DNA of 64,000 bases from assembly GCF_019061145.1 (NCBI RefSeq), contig NZ_JAHQZS010000002.1, positions 806,001 to 870,000 on the forward strand, read 5' to 3'. How positions within the stretch are numbered: position 1 is the first letter of the stretch; each line of letters opens with the position of its first letter. The translations under genes and the position numbers were made by a program. The notes beneath the pieces are model-generated. The model was not told where the DNA came from, did not search any database, and worked only from the letters and a program-made list of their open reading frames with translations. Origin of the DNA: Anianabacter salinae. GTDB lineage: Bacteria > Pseudomonadota > Alphaproteobacteria > Rhodobacterales > Rhodobacteraceae. Of this stretch, positions 35,830 through 44,456 are shown piece after piece.

Positions 35830-36795
35830 CTACAGCCCGAACAGCGCGCCTGCGGTGCCGCGGTGGTCAACGCCCGACGCCTCCAGCCGGGCAAGGCATC
35901 CCGCCATGTCGCCGATGTTGTGCGGATAGTCCGAGCCGAACAGCATGTTGCCCTCGCCCACGGTCTCGATGCACAGCCGCAGAGCGCCGTCGGTGAAGAC
36001 CACGCTGTCGAGATACAGGCGGTCCAGATACGCCGAGGGTGGTTTGTCGGTGCCCGTGGCGCAGGCCGGGATCTGCGCGTGGCAGGTGTCCAGCCGCCCG
36101 ATGAGAAACGGCAAGGTGCCGCCGCCATGCGCCAGGATCATACGAATGTTCGGGTAGCGGTCGAAGAACCCGTCATAAAGCATCCTCGAGATCGCCAGCG
36201 TCGTGTCGAACACGAACCCGACGGGCGGAGACAGGTTGTATTCGGCCAGCCCCAGGTCGCGCTCGCCCGGCGGAACGGAGGGGTGCAGGAACACCGGCAA
36301 CCGGGCGGCATCGATGGCCTGCCAGATCGGCGCAAAGCGCGCATCCGTCAGAGGCACGCCGTCGATGGTGGCGATCACGATGACGCCTGACGCGCCAAGC
36401 GCCGCCGCGCGTGCGACCTCGGCCACCGCTGCCTCGGCGTCCTGCCACGGCAGCGACGCGAACCAGCGCAGCCGGTCGGGATGGGCGGTGCGCGCCTCGG
36501 CGAAGGCGTCGTTCATCATCCGCGCCGCCTGCGCATTCGCCTCTGCGTCGCCCAGCATCGCGTTGGGTGAGGTCAGAGAGATCACCGCCATGTCCACGCC
36601 CGCTGCGTCCATGTCCCGGATGCGCCGGTCGAAATCCCACATCGGCGGCAAAAGGGTGAAGAACGGCACGCCGTCCTTGTCGATCACCTCGCCCCCGCGC
36701 GGCAGGCCGCGAAAGGTGTATTTCGGCGCACCGCGCTGGCGCAGAAGGTCCAGATAGGCCTCTGACACCATGTGCGTGTGGACATCGACGATCAT
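35830..36795 (-). CDS. ACMSD-type amidohydrolase (unit B)
   Basis: A 321-residue Amidohydro_2 protein with an intact HTH metal motif (His6, His8 in MIVDVHTHMV). Further ligand positions are in FLHPSVPP, ILAHGGG and GSDYPHN. It resembles aminocarboxymuconate-semialdehyde decarboxylase and related aromatic-acid decarboxylases or hydratases. It is the last gene of unit B, overlapping the monooxygenase stop (ATGA). It converges with the TauE gene, with a 6-bp gap and no terminator. Confidence 0.86.
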   Translation of the reverse strand: MIVDVHTHMVSEAYLDLLRQRGAPKYTFRGLPRGGEVIDKDGVPFFTLLPPMWDFDRRIRDMDAAGVDMAVISLTSPNAMLGDAEANAQAARMMNDAFAEARTAHPDRLRWFASLPWQDAEAAVAEVARAAALGASGVIVIATIDGVPLTDARFAPIWQAIDAARLPVFLHPSVPPGERDLGLAEYNLSPPVGFVFDTTLAISRMLYDGFFDRYPNIRMILAHGGGTLPFLIGRLDTCHAQIPACATGTDKPPSAYLDRLYLDSVVFTDGALRLCIETVGEGNMLFGSDYPHNIGDMAGCLARLEASGVDHRGTAGALFGL

Positions 36796-38441
36796 GCTGC
36801 CACCTCGCGCACGCGGGCGCCGCGCACCAGATCGACCAGGGCGCCCGGATCAGGCGGCAACGCCTTGCCCCGCCACGCGATGTGGTTGTCGGGCCGCGAC
36901 AGCACCAGCGCCTCGGCATAGGGCGGCGGGGCGCCCGGCAGATCGATCAGCCGCATCGGGACACCGGCCTTGCGCGCGGCTTCCAGCAGCGGCTCGGCGG
37001 CGACGGACGGATCGGTTCGGACCAGCAAGAATCCAGTGCCCTGCAGGTCGTGCAGCCAGCGGCCATCCGGCATCTCGACATTCGGCAACCGTGCGCCGGG
37101 CACGGTCGAGGCGGTGAAACTGCCCATGCCATAGGGCGGCGGCGTGCCATCGGCGGCGATCAGCGGCGAGTTTTCGTAGTAGTAGCCAAAGTTCAGGCCC
37201 GCGCAGCAGTATTGCTGGACGTTGAGGTCATACAGCACCTGCCCCATCCGTGCGCGCGCGGCCTCGCCCTCGGGCGTGTCGTCGTCGATCTCAGTCGGAA
37301 CGGCCTTGCGGTTCTTCGCCATCTCGTGCGCGTGGTTCATCGCGAAATGCGACACCTGTTCGGTGATCGGCAGGCGTTCCGCCTCGTGCGCGTCCAGCGC
37401 GCTCTCGGGCGCCCAGCCGCCAAGGACCGCGCCCATCAGCCACGCCATGTTGTGCGCGTCGGCGATCCCGGCGTTCATGCCATACCCCGCGTAGGGCACC
37501 CACAGATGGGCGGCGTCACCGCAGATGAACACGTTGCCGCACCGCAGCCTGTCGGCGACAAGACGGCGCCCGAACCAGTCCTCGCGCGACAGCGCCTCGT
37601 ACTTGAAATCGGGGCCGACCCCGAGAATCCGGCGGATCGCCCAATCGCGATCGACGCTGTCGAAATCCGCCTCGTCGTCTCGCAGGTAGTTGTGCACCAG
37701 CCAGGTCTCGCGCCCGTCGATGGAATACACGATGCCGGTGCGCACCGGATTGTAGGCGAACATGCCCCAGGCGGGCGGCACCTGCATCCGATCGATCAGG
37801 CCCGTCGCGCGGATGTAGGTCGATTGCACCCGCTGCACCACCGCGTCGCCCTGCAGCACCGCGCCGATGGCCTTGCGCACCTCGGAGCGTCCGCCGTCGC
37901 AGCCGACGAGATAACGGCCCGTGGCCTGCACCGTGCGCCCGTCGTTCAGCGCGATGTCGGCGCGCACGCCGCCGCCCGTGTCGGTGAAGCCTGTCACCTT
38001 CGCTTCGTTCACGATGGTGATGCCGGGGCGTTCAAGCGCGGCGGCGAACAGCACCGGTTCAAGGAAGATCTGGTTGATCCGGTGCGGCGGCTCCGGCGTG
38101 GGCCAGTCGGTGTCGGGACCGGGCTCGCCGCGCAGTCGGCCATTGCGCGACGGGATCGGGATATGGGTGATCTCGCGCCCGGTGATCGTGGTGCGGTAGC
38201 TGACGCCATGCGGGTAGTCGTCCGGCAGACCGGTATCGCGGATGCGGTCCGCGATACCGAGCCCCCGAAATATCTCCATCGAGCGCGCCGAGACATGGTT
38301 GCACTTCACGTTCGGCGGCTCACCGGCGGCGCGCATCTCGACGATCAGCGACGACACGCCCCAGCGGTCGAGTTCCATCGCCAGCGTCAGCCCCACGGGA
38401 CCGGCGCCGACGATGATGACGTCTGCCTTCAGATCGCTCAT
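36792..38441 (-). CDS. FAD-dependent aromatic monooxygenase (unit B)
   Basis: A 549-residue flavoprotein hydroxylase (FAD_binding_3). The N-terminal motif is GAGPVG (about residues 12-17), with the LVGCDGGRS DG motif and FICGDAAHLWVPYAGYG. The C terminus has the reduced thioredoxin-like domain with SRPDNHIAWRG. It overlaps both neighbours by 4 bp, the LigW-like decarboxylase before it and the amidohydrolase after it. This coupling suggests that decarboxylation and hydroxylation act in sequence on one substrate. Confidence 0.88.
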   Translation of the reverse strand: MSDLKADVIIVGAGPVGLTLAMELDRWGVSSLIVEMRAAGEPPNVKCNHVSARSMEIFRGLGIADRIRDTGLPDDYPHGVSYRTTITGREITHIPIPSRNGRLRGEPGPDTDWPTPEPPHRINQIFLEPVLFAAALERPGITIVNEAKVTGFTDTGGGVRADIALNDGRTVQATGRYLVGCDGGRSEVRKAIGAVLQGDAVVQRVQSTYIRATGLIDRMQVPPAWGMFAYNPVRTGIVYSIDGRETWLVHNYLRDDEADFDSVDRDWAIRRILGVGPDFKYEALSREDWFGRRLVADRLRCGNVFICGDAAHLWVPYAGYGMNAGIADAHNMAWLMGAVLGGWAPESALDAHEAERLPITEQVSHFAMNHAHEMAKNRKAVPTEIDDDTPEGEAARARMGQVLYDLNVQQYCCAGLNFGYYYENSPLIAADGTPPPYGMGSFTASTVPGARLPNVEMPDGRWLHDLQGTGFLLVRTDPSVAAEPLLEAARKAGVPMRLIDLPGAPPPYAEALVLSRPDNHIAWRGKALPPDPGALVDLVRGARVREVAA

Positions 38442-39484
38442 GTGATCTGGAACACCTTGCGCGCGTTGTCCTCGTAGAAGGCTTTCAGCACCTCGGGCGA
38501 GACCGGCATGGCGTCGAGAAACGCGGTTTCCTCGGGGATGTACTGCCAGGGATAGTCCATCGCGTACATCATCCGGTCGGCGCCGATGACGTCCTGCACG
38601 TACATGATCGGCTTGGGATCACCGACACCCGACGAGGTGTAGTAGAAGTTCTCGCGCAGGTAATCTGACGCCTTGCGCTTGAGCGGCTTGACCCCCGGAT
38701 AGCGGTTCGCGCCCGAGATGCGCGTGTGCATGAAGTCGATCCGGTACAGCCAGAATGGCAGCGCCTCGCCGGTGTGGCCCAGCACGATCTGCAGTTTGGG
38801 AAAGCGGTCGAACAGGCCCGAGACCAGCAGGCGCAGGGCGTGCAGGCCGGTCTCGCAGGAAAAGCCGTAGACGGCGGCATCCAGACCGCGCGACAGGAAC
38901 GGCTCCAGCATCTGCGGCGACGGCGTGTTGGGGTGCAGGTAGATCGGCACGCCAAGCGCCTCGGCGGCCTCGAACACCGCCCAGTATTTCTCGTCGTCCA
39001 TGTAGGTGCCAAGGGTGTGCGAGTTCAGGATACCGCCGCGCAGGCCCAGCTTGGTCACGCCGCGCTCCAGCTCCTTCGCGCCGCCTTCGGGGTCCAGCGG
39101 CGAGAACGCTGCCAGCCCGACATAGCGGTCGGGATGCTTGGCGATCCCTTCGGCCAACTCGTCGTTGGCGCGGATCGACAGGCTGGTCGCGGTCGCGGGA
39201 TCGAACAGCTGCACCCCCGGCGAGGACAGCGACAGGACGGCAATGTCGATGCCCGCGCGGTCCATGTCGGCCAGACGCTCCTCGCCCAGATCGACGATGC
39301 GGCGATTGTGCGCTCGGGCGATGTCGTTGTCCGCACCGAAAAAGCCCCAGAGCGACTGGAAGCCCGGCTCGTTGATCGTCTTGTCGCGGATCTCGGCCCG
39401 GTAGAGATCAAGGATCTCCTGCGGCAGCCATGCCTCTTCGGTGGCGATGCGCTTGTACGGCGGGTTTGGGTTATGCTCTGGCAT
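38438..39484 (-). CDS. LigW/gamma-resorcylate-type aromatic acid decarboxylase (unit B)
   Basis: A 348-residue amidohydrolase-superfamily decarboxylase. Instead of HxH it begins with RIATEEAWLP (Glu16/Glu17), the pattern of LigW (5-carboxyvanillate decarboxylase) and 2,6-dihydroxybenzoate decarboxylase. Other matching positions are the SLSSPGVQLFDPATA segment, LHPNTPSP, LGHTGEALPFWLYR and YAMDYPWQYI. Expected reaction: Mn-dependent non-oxidative removal of CO2 from a hydroxybenzoate. The start at 39484 was chosen over a 17-codon longer frame by similarity to LigW. It overlaps the TRAP permease stop by 14 bp. Confidence 0.87.
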   Translation of the reverse strand: MPEHNPNPPYKRIATEEAWLPQEILDLYRAEIRDKTINEPGFQSLWGFFGADNDIARAHNRRIVDLGEERLADMDRAGIDIAVLSLSSPGVQLFDPATATSLSIRANDELAEGIAKHPDRYVGLAAFSPLDPEGGAKELERGVTKLGLRGGILNSHTLGTYMDDEKYWAVFEAAEALGVPIYLHPNTPSPQMLEPFLSRGLDAAVYGFSCETGLHALRLLVSGLFDRFPKLQIVLGHTGEALPFWLYRIDFMHTRISGANRYPGVKPLKRKASDYLRENFYYTSSGVGDPKPIMYVQDVIGADRMMYAMDYPWQYIPEETAFLDAMPVSPEVLKAFYEDNARKVFQIT

Positions 39485-41378
39485 CGGGTGCTCCGTTTTC
39501 AAGGGTGTCTTGGGGTTTGGGGGACGCGGGCGCACCGCGCCGCATGAGGATCACGACAAGGACCACCGACAGCACCGCTGCCGCGATGGCGAGAGGCTGC
39601 TCGGGCGGAACGGCGGCGGTGAAGCCGAACAGGACCAGCCCTCCTGCCGCCGCAGCGATGCGCGCGGCGCCGCCGCCATAGGCCTTCTTGCGCGCCAGCA
39701 CTTCGGCAAGGACGTAGCCGCCCGCGTATACGGTGGCGCAGGACACCGCGATCGCCAGCCACGAGCCATCCATCACCAGCGCCGGGTTGAAGGCAAAGAC
39801 GAAGGGCAGAAGGTACGCGACAAAGGCCAGCCGCACGCCGGTCACGCCGGTCTGCCACATGTCGCTTTTCGCGATGGACGCGGCGGCATAACTGGCGATG
39901 GCGACAGGCGGCGTCAGCATCGACAGAAGGCCGAAATACAGGATGAACAGGTGCGCCGATGTGATGTTGATCCCCTGACGCACCAGCGCAGGCGCCAGCA
40001 GCACGGCGACCACGACATACACGCCCGACGTTGGCATCCCGACGCCCAGCGTGATCGCGATGACTGCCGTGGTCGCCAGCAGCGGCAGCACGCCGCCCAG
40101 TTCCGCGATCTTGCCAAGCGCGATGGTCAGCGCAAAGCCAAGCCCGGTGACGTTGATCGTGCCGATGATGATGCCCGCGACCGCGCAGACCAGAAGGATC
40201 GGCACCAGCGTCTCGCCCGCCTGCACCAACACGGCGGGAAGGCGCGACAGCGGCTCGCCCCGGCGGTTTGCGGTGACAAGGTGCAGCGCCAGCGCCGCGC
40301 CCGAGGCATAGAGCGCGGACTTGCCCGGCGAATACCCCAGCCAGAACAGGAAATACATCAGCACACCCAAGGGCAGCAGCAGGGGCCAGCTGCCCTTCAG
40401 CGCGGCGCCGATCTTTGGCAGGTTCTCGCGCGGCTCTCCGTCAAGACCGTTGGCGGCGGCGTAGGAATCCACCTGCCGATACAGAAGGATGTAGTAGAAG
40501 GCCGCCGGAAGCAGCGCCGCGATGACGACCTCGGTATAGGAGATCTGAAGGAACTCGGCGATGATGAAGGCGGTCGCGCCCATCACCGGCGGGGCGATCT
40601 GCCCGCCGTTCGACGCGACGGCCTCGATGGCGGCGGCGTGACGTGCGGGCCAGCCGCTTTTCTTCATCATCGGAATGGTGACGACGCCGGTGGACATGAC
40701 GTTCGCCACTGTGGATCCCGACAGCGTGCCGAACAGCGATGAGGCCAGGATCGCGACCTTGGCCGGACCGCCCCGGCGATGCCCCATCATCGACATGGCA
40801 AGATCGGTCATTGCCGCCGACCCGCCCACCGCTGTCAGAACCGCGCCGAAGACGATGAAGCCCAGGATCTGGGTCGCGCCGACGCCCAGCACCAGACCCG
40901 GCACACCGTTGGAATCGTTGTAGATGTAGAGAAGGTAGCGCGGCGGCGACAGGTACGCGGCCTCGAAGATGCCGGGCGCGAAATGGCCGATGAACCCGTA
41001 CACCATGAAGCCGATGCCCAAGAGGGCGAGCACGAGGCCGCAATGGCGGCGCGTCGCCTCGAACAGCCCCAGAAGCCCGGCGATGGCGGGCACCCATTTC
41101 TCGGGTCCGCGATTGACCGGGTCCAGCATCCAGTCCTGGAAGTTGACCGCCAGCCACCACCATCCCGCCAGCGACGCGAGCCCCAGCGCGATGTCCAGCA
41201 CGCGCGGCACCCCAGCCTGCGGCTTGAGGAACAACCCCGCAAGCACGGTCAGGCCAAGGATGATGCCAAGATACTGTTCGGTCAGGTAGATCTGCCCAAG
41301 GCGGCTGGGGACATCAAAGATCCACAGGATGCCCAGAAGCGGAAGGCTCGCGGCGGTAAGGGCGGCTGCGGCACGCAT
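39471..41378 (-). CDS. TRAP transporter fused permease (unit B)
   Basis: A 635-residue fused 4TM/12TM TRAP permease, homologous to the one in unit A. The core motifs are GTLSGSTVANVMSTGVVTIP and LGVGMPTSGVYVVVAVLLAP. Two ATGs are possible. The second (41378) is preferred because GGAG lies 7 bp before it and only 1 bp before the first. The binding-protein gene lies 134 bp upstream, with two hairpins in the gap. Confidence 0.91.
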   Translation of the reverse strand: MRAAAALTAASLPLLGILWIFDVPSRLGQIYLTEQYLGIILGLTVLAGLFLKPQAGVPRVLDIALGLASLAGWWWLAVNFQDWMLDPVNRGPEKWVPAIAGLLGLFEATRRHCGLVLALLGIGFMVYGFIGHFAPGIFEAAYLSPPRYLLYIYNDSNGVPGLVLGVGATQILGFIVFGAVLTAVGGSAAMTDLAMSMMGHRRGGPAKVAILASSLFGTLSGSTVANVMSTGVVTIPMMKKSGWPARHAAAIEAVASNGGQIAPPVMGATAFIIAEFLQISYTEVVIAALLPAAFYYILLYRQVDSYAAANGLDGEPRENLPKIGAALKGSWPLLLPLGVLMYFLFWLGYSPGKSALYASGAALALHLVTANRRGEPLSRLPAVLVQAGETLVPILLVCAVAGIIIGTINVTGLGFALTIALGKIAELGGVLPLLATTAVIAITLGVGMPTSGVYVVVAVLLAPALVRQGINITSAHLFILYFGLLSMLTPPVAIASYAAASIAKSDMWQTGVTGVRLAFVAYLLPFVFAFNPALVMDGSWLAIAVSCATVYAGGYVLAEVLARKKAYGGGAARIAAAAGGLVLFGFTAAVPPEQPLAIAAAVLSVVLVVILMRRGAPASPKPQDTLENGAPDARA

Positions 41379-41404
41379 GGACATGCTCCGTCAGTGGGAT
41401 GCAC

Positions 41405-41422
41405 CAAGGGGTCGGACCCTTG
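41405..41422 (-). other. Short hairpin before TRAP permease (unit B)
   Basis: CAAGGG at 41405-41410 pairs with CCCTTG at 41417-41422 across a 6-nt loop, 27 bp upstream of the permease start. It could modulate permease translation or processing together with the stronger hairpin at 41470-41496. Confidence 0.4.
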
Positions 41423-41469
41423 CGGGGGGCCGGGCCTTGGACGAATGGGGATCAGGGCGGGTCGATGGT

Positions 41470-41496
41470 CTGGCCGGTCCATGCCGGACCGGCCAG
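41470..41496 (-). other. Strong intra-operon hairpin after TAXI gene (unit B)
   Basis: A perfect 11-bp stem (CTGGCCGGTCC / GGACCGGCCAG) with a 5-nt loop, 16 bp downstream of the TAXI-protein stop. No T-tract follows on the minus strand, so partial termination or protection of the upstream message is likely, allowing more binding protein than permease. Confidence 0.6.
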
Positions 41497-41512
41497 GATC
41501 GTCGGGTCGGCT

Positions 41513-42520
41513 CTACTCCGAGAACGACGCTTCGGTCGCGTCGTTGTCCTCGGTCCACAGGCCCTTGTCCTTGAAGAAGGCGGCGGCTGCGGGGTGGTAG
41601 GGCACGGTATTGCTCGAGAACGCCATGGCATCCTGCGCGCCGCCCCGCAGCGGGGGGTAATCCTCGCGCAGTTGCGGGAACGCGTCGTAGAGCGCGGTCA
41701 GGATCGTCGTCGCCTCTTCGTCGGACATCTCGGCGCTCGTGGTCAGAAAGATGTCATAGGCCGACACGACCACCGGCTCGGTGATCTCGGGCATCGCCGG
41801 GGTCGGCTGCACGGTCAGCGGGTAGACCCCCGGCAGCACCTCGTCGAAGTATTCCTTGGTCGCGTTCTCGCCGGTCAGGCTGAGATAACGGATGCCGCCC
41901 GGGATTGTCGCGTTCGCCTGCTGGGTCAACGGAATGCCGATTGCCGCAGCGGTCGCATCGACGCCGCCCTCGACCAGCGCATCAAGACCGGGTGCAAGGC
42001 CCGACACCTCGGTCGCGTCGACATCCTCGATGGCAAGTCCGCCTGCCATCAGCGTCGCGCGGTTCACCCGCGTCACGCCGGTCAGCGCGGTCATGTCGAC
42101 GATGGTCTTCTTGCCCGCCAGGTCCTTGATTTCCGTCATGCCGGACTCGGCGCGCACGATATACGCCTGCCGCAGCGGCCAGAGCCGCGCCAGAACCCTC
42201 AGGTTCGACAACTCGGTTCCGGTTTCCGCGCCGGTGTACCAGCCCCCGGCGTCGATGGCCGAGTTCAGGCCGACGGTGACTTCACCCGCCGAGATCAGCG
42301 GCAAATAGACGGACGAGCCGGTGAACGGCTGCACCGTCACCGGACGCTCGAGCGCGTCCTGAAGCGCGGCTGCGATGCCGCCGCCGATGGTATAGTAGAG
42401 CGAGCCTTGCGGGTTCGTCCCGATGGTGATGCGGCCCTGTGCTGACGCATCGCCCGCGACAAAGCCCGATGCCGCGACAATGGCTGCGACGGCGGTGAAT
42501 TCCTTGATCCGTGAAAGCAT
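41513..42520 (-). CDS. TAXI-family TRAP solute-binding protein (unit B)
   Basis: A 335-residue periplasmic binding protein with a signal peptide of about 27 residues (ending ASA). The TAXI start RITIGTNPQGSLYYTIGGGI is clear. It is only distantly similar to the unit A binding protein, so the two systems probably carry different ligands. First gene of unit B, divergent from a LysR gene. Confidence 0.91.
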   Translation of the reverse strand: MLSRIKEFTAVAAIVAASGFVAGDASAQGRITIGTNPQGSLYYTIGGGIAAALQDALERPVTVQPFTGSSVYLPLISAGEVTVGLNSAIDAGGWYTGAETGTELSNLRVLARLWPLRQAYIVRAESGMTEIKDLAGKKTIVDMTALTGVTRVNRATLMAGGLAIEDVDATEVSGLAPGLDALVEGGVDATAAAIGIPLTQQANATIPGGIRYLSLTGENATKEYFDEVLPGVYPLTVQPTPAMPEITEPVVVSAYDIFLTTSAEMSDEEATTILTALYDAFPQLREDYPPLRGGAQDAMAFSSNTVPYHPAAAAFFKDKGLWTEDNDATEASFSE

Positions 42521-42599
42521 GTGGTCCTCCCTGTACGTTGCCCGCGCCTCCTCCGCGCGGCAGCGCCTTGGAAAAGGTTAGTCCGAGACGCTTGATAAC

Positions 42600-42612
42600 A
42601 AAATTGAATTTT
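42600..42612. promoter_or_regulatory. Palindrome in the LysR/unit B divergent promoter
   Basis: The sequence AAAATTGAATTTT is a perfect 13-bp palindrome in an AT-rich patch of an otherwise GC-rich region, 26 bp upstream of the LysR start and 80 bp upstream of the TAXI gene. It fits a LysR-type (T-N11-A-like) binding site overlapping both promoters. Confidence 0.45.
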
Positions 42613-42637
42613 TATAAAAGACCCATGCAGTTAATGA

Positions 42638-43549
42638 ATGAATGCGATGCATGTCTCCAGCCTGACCCTCAAACAGCTTCGCGCGATCCAGCAGGTGTAC
42701 CGCACCGGGCAGGTGTCGGCGGCAGCCGATGCGCTGAACATCACGCAATCTGCGGTCAGCGTATTGATCCGGCAGGCTGAAACCACGCTCGGCACGACGC
42801 TGTTCGACCGCACGACGCGTTCGCTTTCGCCCTCTGCGGCCGGGGAAAGCGTGATCGGGCTGGTCGAGCGCATTCTTGGCGATCTGTCGACGCTGGAGGA
42901 AACCATTCGCGGGCTGCGCGACCTGGAGCGGGGGCAGATCCGGCTGACGGCGACACCCGCCACCGGCTTGACCCTGTTGCCCGACACCGTGCGACGGTTC
43001 CGCGCCGCCTATCCGGCGGTGAACCTGATCCTTGATGATTGCGCGCCCGACCAGTTCTATTCCAACATCCTCGAACAACGCGCCGATTTCGGCATCGGGA
43101 CAGAGCCCGAAGACACGTCGGCGCTGGAATGGCACAGCCTGATCGCGGACCCGTTGTGCATCATCTGCGCCACCGACCACCGCTTTGCAGAGCGCGATGG
43201 CATCCCGTGGCGCGAATTGCAGGACGAGCCGCTGATCCTGTCGCGCCGCGACTACGGCGTGCGCGGCCTGGTCGAGCAGACGCTTGCCATGCTGGGTATC
43301 CGCCCGCGCATCGTCGCCGAAGTCGGCTTCCTTGGCAGCGCTGCATGGATGTCGGCCTGCGGCATCGGCCTTGCGCTGTTGCCGGGGCGGCTGGCGCGGG
43401 CGCAGCCTGCACCGGGGATCGTGACGCTTCCCTTGCTCGATCCGGTCGTCACGCGGCCCGCTGGCGTGGTCAAGCGCCGCCGCCACACCCTTGCGCCCAG
43501 CGCCGAGCGGTTCATCGAGATGCTGGCGGAGGATCTTCGGGACGATTGA
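42638..43549 (+). CDS. LysR-family transcriptional regulator of unit B
   Basis: A 303-residue regulator with an N-terminal helix-turn-helix (VSAAADALNITQSAVSVLIR at about 24-43) and a periplasmic-binding-protein-like effector domain from about residue 92. It is divergent from unit B (117-bp gap), the standard arrangement for a LysR activator and its target. It converges with the intradiol dioxygenase gene of unit C, with a 15-bp gap. The effector is probably the unit B substrate or an intermediate. Confidence 0.91.
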   Translation: MNAMHVSSLTLKQLRAIQQVYRTGQVSAAADALNITQSAVSVLIRQAETTLGTTLFDRTTRSLSPSAAGESVIGLVERILGDLSTLEETIRGLRDLERGQIRLTATPATGLTLLPDTVRRFRAAYPAVNLILDDCAPDQFYSNILEQRADFGIGTEPEDTSALEWHSLIADPLCIICATDHRFAERDGIPWRELQDEPLILSRRDYGVRGLVEQTLAMLGIRPRIVAEVGFLGSAAWMSACGIGLALLPGRLARAQPAPGIVTLPLLDPVVTRPAGVVKRRRHTLAPSAERFIEMLAEDLRDD

Positions 43550-43564
43550 TCGCTTCGGCCCTGC

Positions 43565-44446
43565 CTATTGCGCCGCCAGAACGAAATCCTGCCGGACCTC
43601 GAAGAACGGACCATCGAACCCGGCCTCCTTTATCCGCGCGGGATCGTCCACCGGCTCGAACCGCGCCATCAGGCTTTCCTTCACGCCGAACACCGCGTCC
43701 GAGTGGATGTAGGGGTCATCCGGGTCGAAGACGTGGGTGACCAGCGTCTCGAAACCGCTCGCCTCGATGATGTAATGCAGATGCGCGGGACGGAACGGAT
43801 GCCGCCCAAGCGCACCCAGCAGCTTGCCAACCGGACCATCGTCGGGGATCGGGTAGAACCGGGGCTTCACGCCCCTGAACCAGTATTCTCCCGCCTCGTT
43901 CGCGCGGAACACGCCGCGCAGGTTGAAATCGGGCTGCAGGCCCTTTTGCTGGACATCGTAGAAGCCTTCGTCATTGGCCTGCCAGACGTCGATCTTGGCG
44001 CCGGGGATCGGGTTGCCCGCGATGTCGAGGATGCGGCCCCTGACCAGCATCGGCTCGCCCTTCTGGTCAAGGCAGATGTCGTCGCCAAGTGCCCGTTCAG
44101 GCGCGTCCTCGATATGGAACGGGCCAAGCACGGTGGATTCCGTCGCACCCGTAGGCTTTCGGTTGTTGATCGCGTCCACCAGCATCGACACGCCGGTGAT
44201 GTCCGACAACAGGATGTATTCCTGCCGCCACTCGCTGCACATCTGCCCGGTGCCGGTGAGGAACATGATCGCCTTCATCCATTCCTCTTGTGTCGGCTCG
44301 ATCTCTTTCACCGCGGCGTGCAGATGGCGGACGATCACCTCCATCACTTCTTTCAGGCGTGGATCCTCGGCCCCGGAGTTGCGCGAGATGACGGCCTCGG
44401 CCGAGTTTTCCTCGGTGAAGTAGCCCTGTTCTGCGGCATCGGTCAT
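43565..44446 (-). CDS. Intradiol ring-cleavage dioxygenase, hydroxyquinol 1,2-dioxygenase type (unit C)
   Basis: A 293-residue Fe(III) dioxygenase. The N-terminal helical dimerisation domain (about 1-100) is followed by the catalytic beta domain. The four iron ligands are visible: Tyr163, Tyr198, His222 and His224. The segments TESTVLGPFHIEDAPE and FYPIPDDGPVGKLL favour hydroxyquinol dioxygenases over catechol 1,2-dioxygenases. Expected product: maleylacetate, the substrate of the reductase encoded in the same operon. It is the last gene of unit C, 10 bp after the TfdB-like hydroxylase. Confidence 0.88.
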   Translation of the reverse strand: MTDAAEQGYFTEENSAEAVISRNSGAEDPRLKEVMEVIVRHLHAAVKEIEPTQEEWMKAIMFLTGTGQMCSEWRQEYILLSDITGVSMLVDAINNRKPTGATESTVLGPFHIEDAPERALGDDICLDQKGEPMLVRGRILDIAGNPIPGAKIDVWQANDEGFYDVQQKGLQPDFNLRGVFRANEAGEYWFRGVKPRFYPIPDDGPVGKLLGALGRHPFRPAHLHYIIEASGFETLVTHVFDPDDPYIHSDAVFGVKESLMARFEPVDDPARIKEAGFDGPFFEVRQDFVLAAQ

Positions 44447-44456
44447 CGGATGCTCC

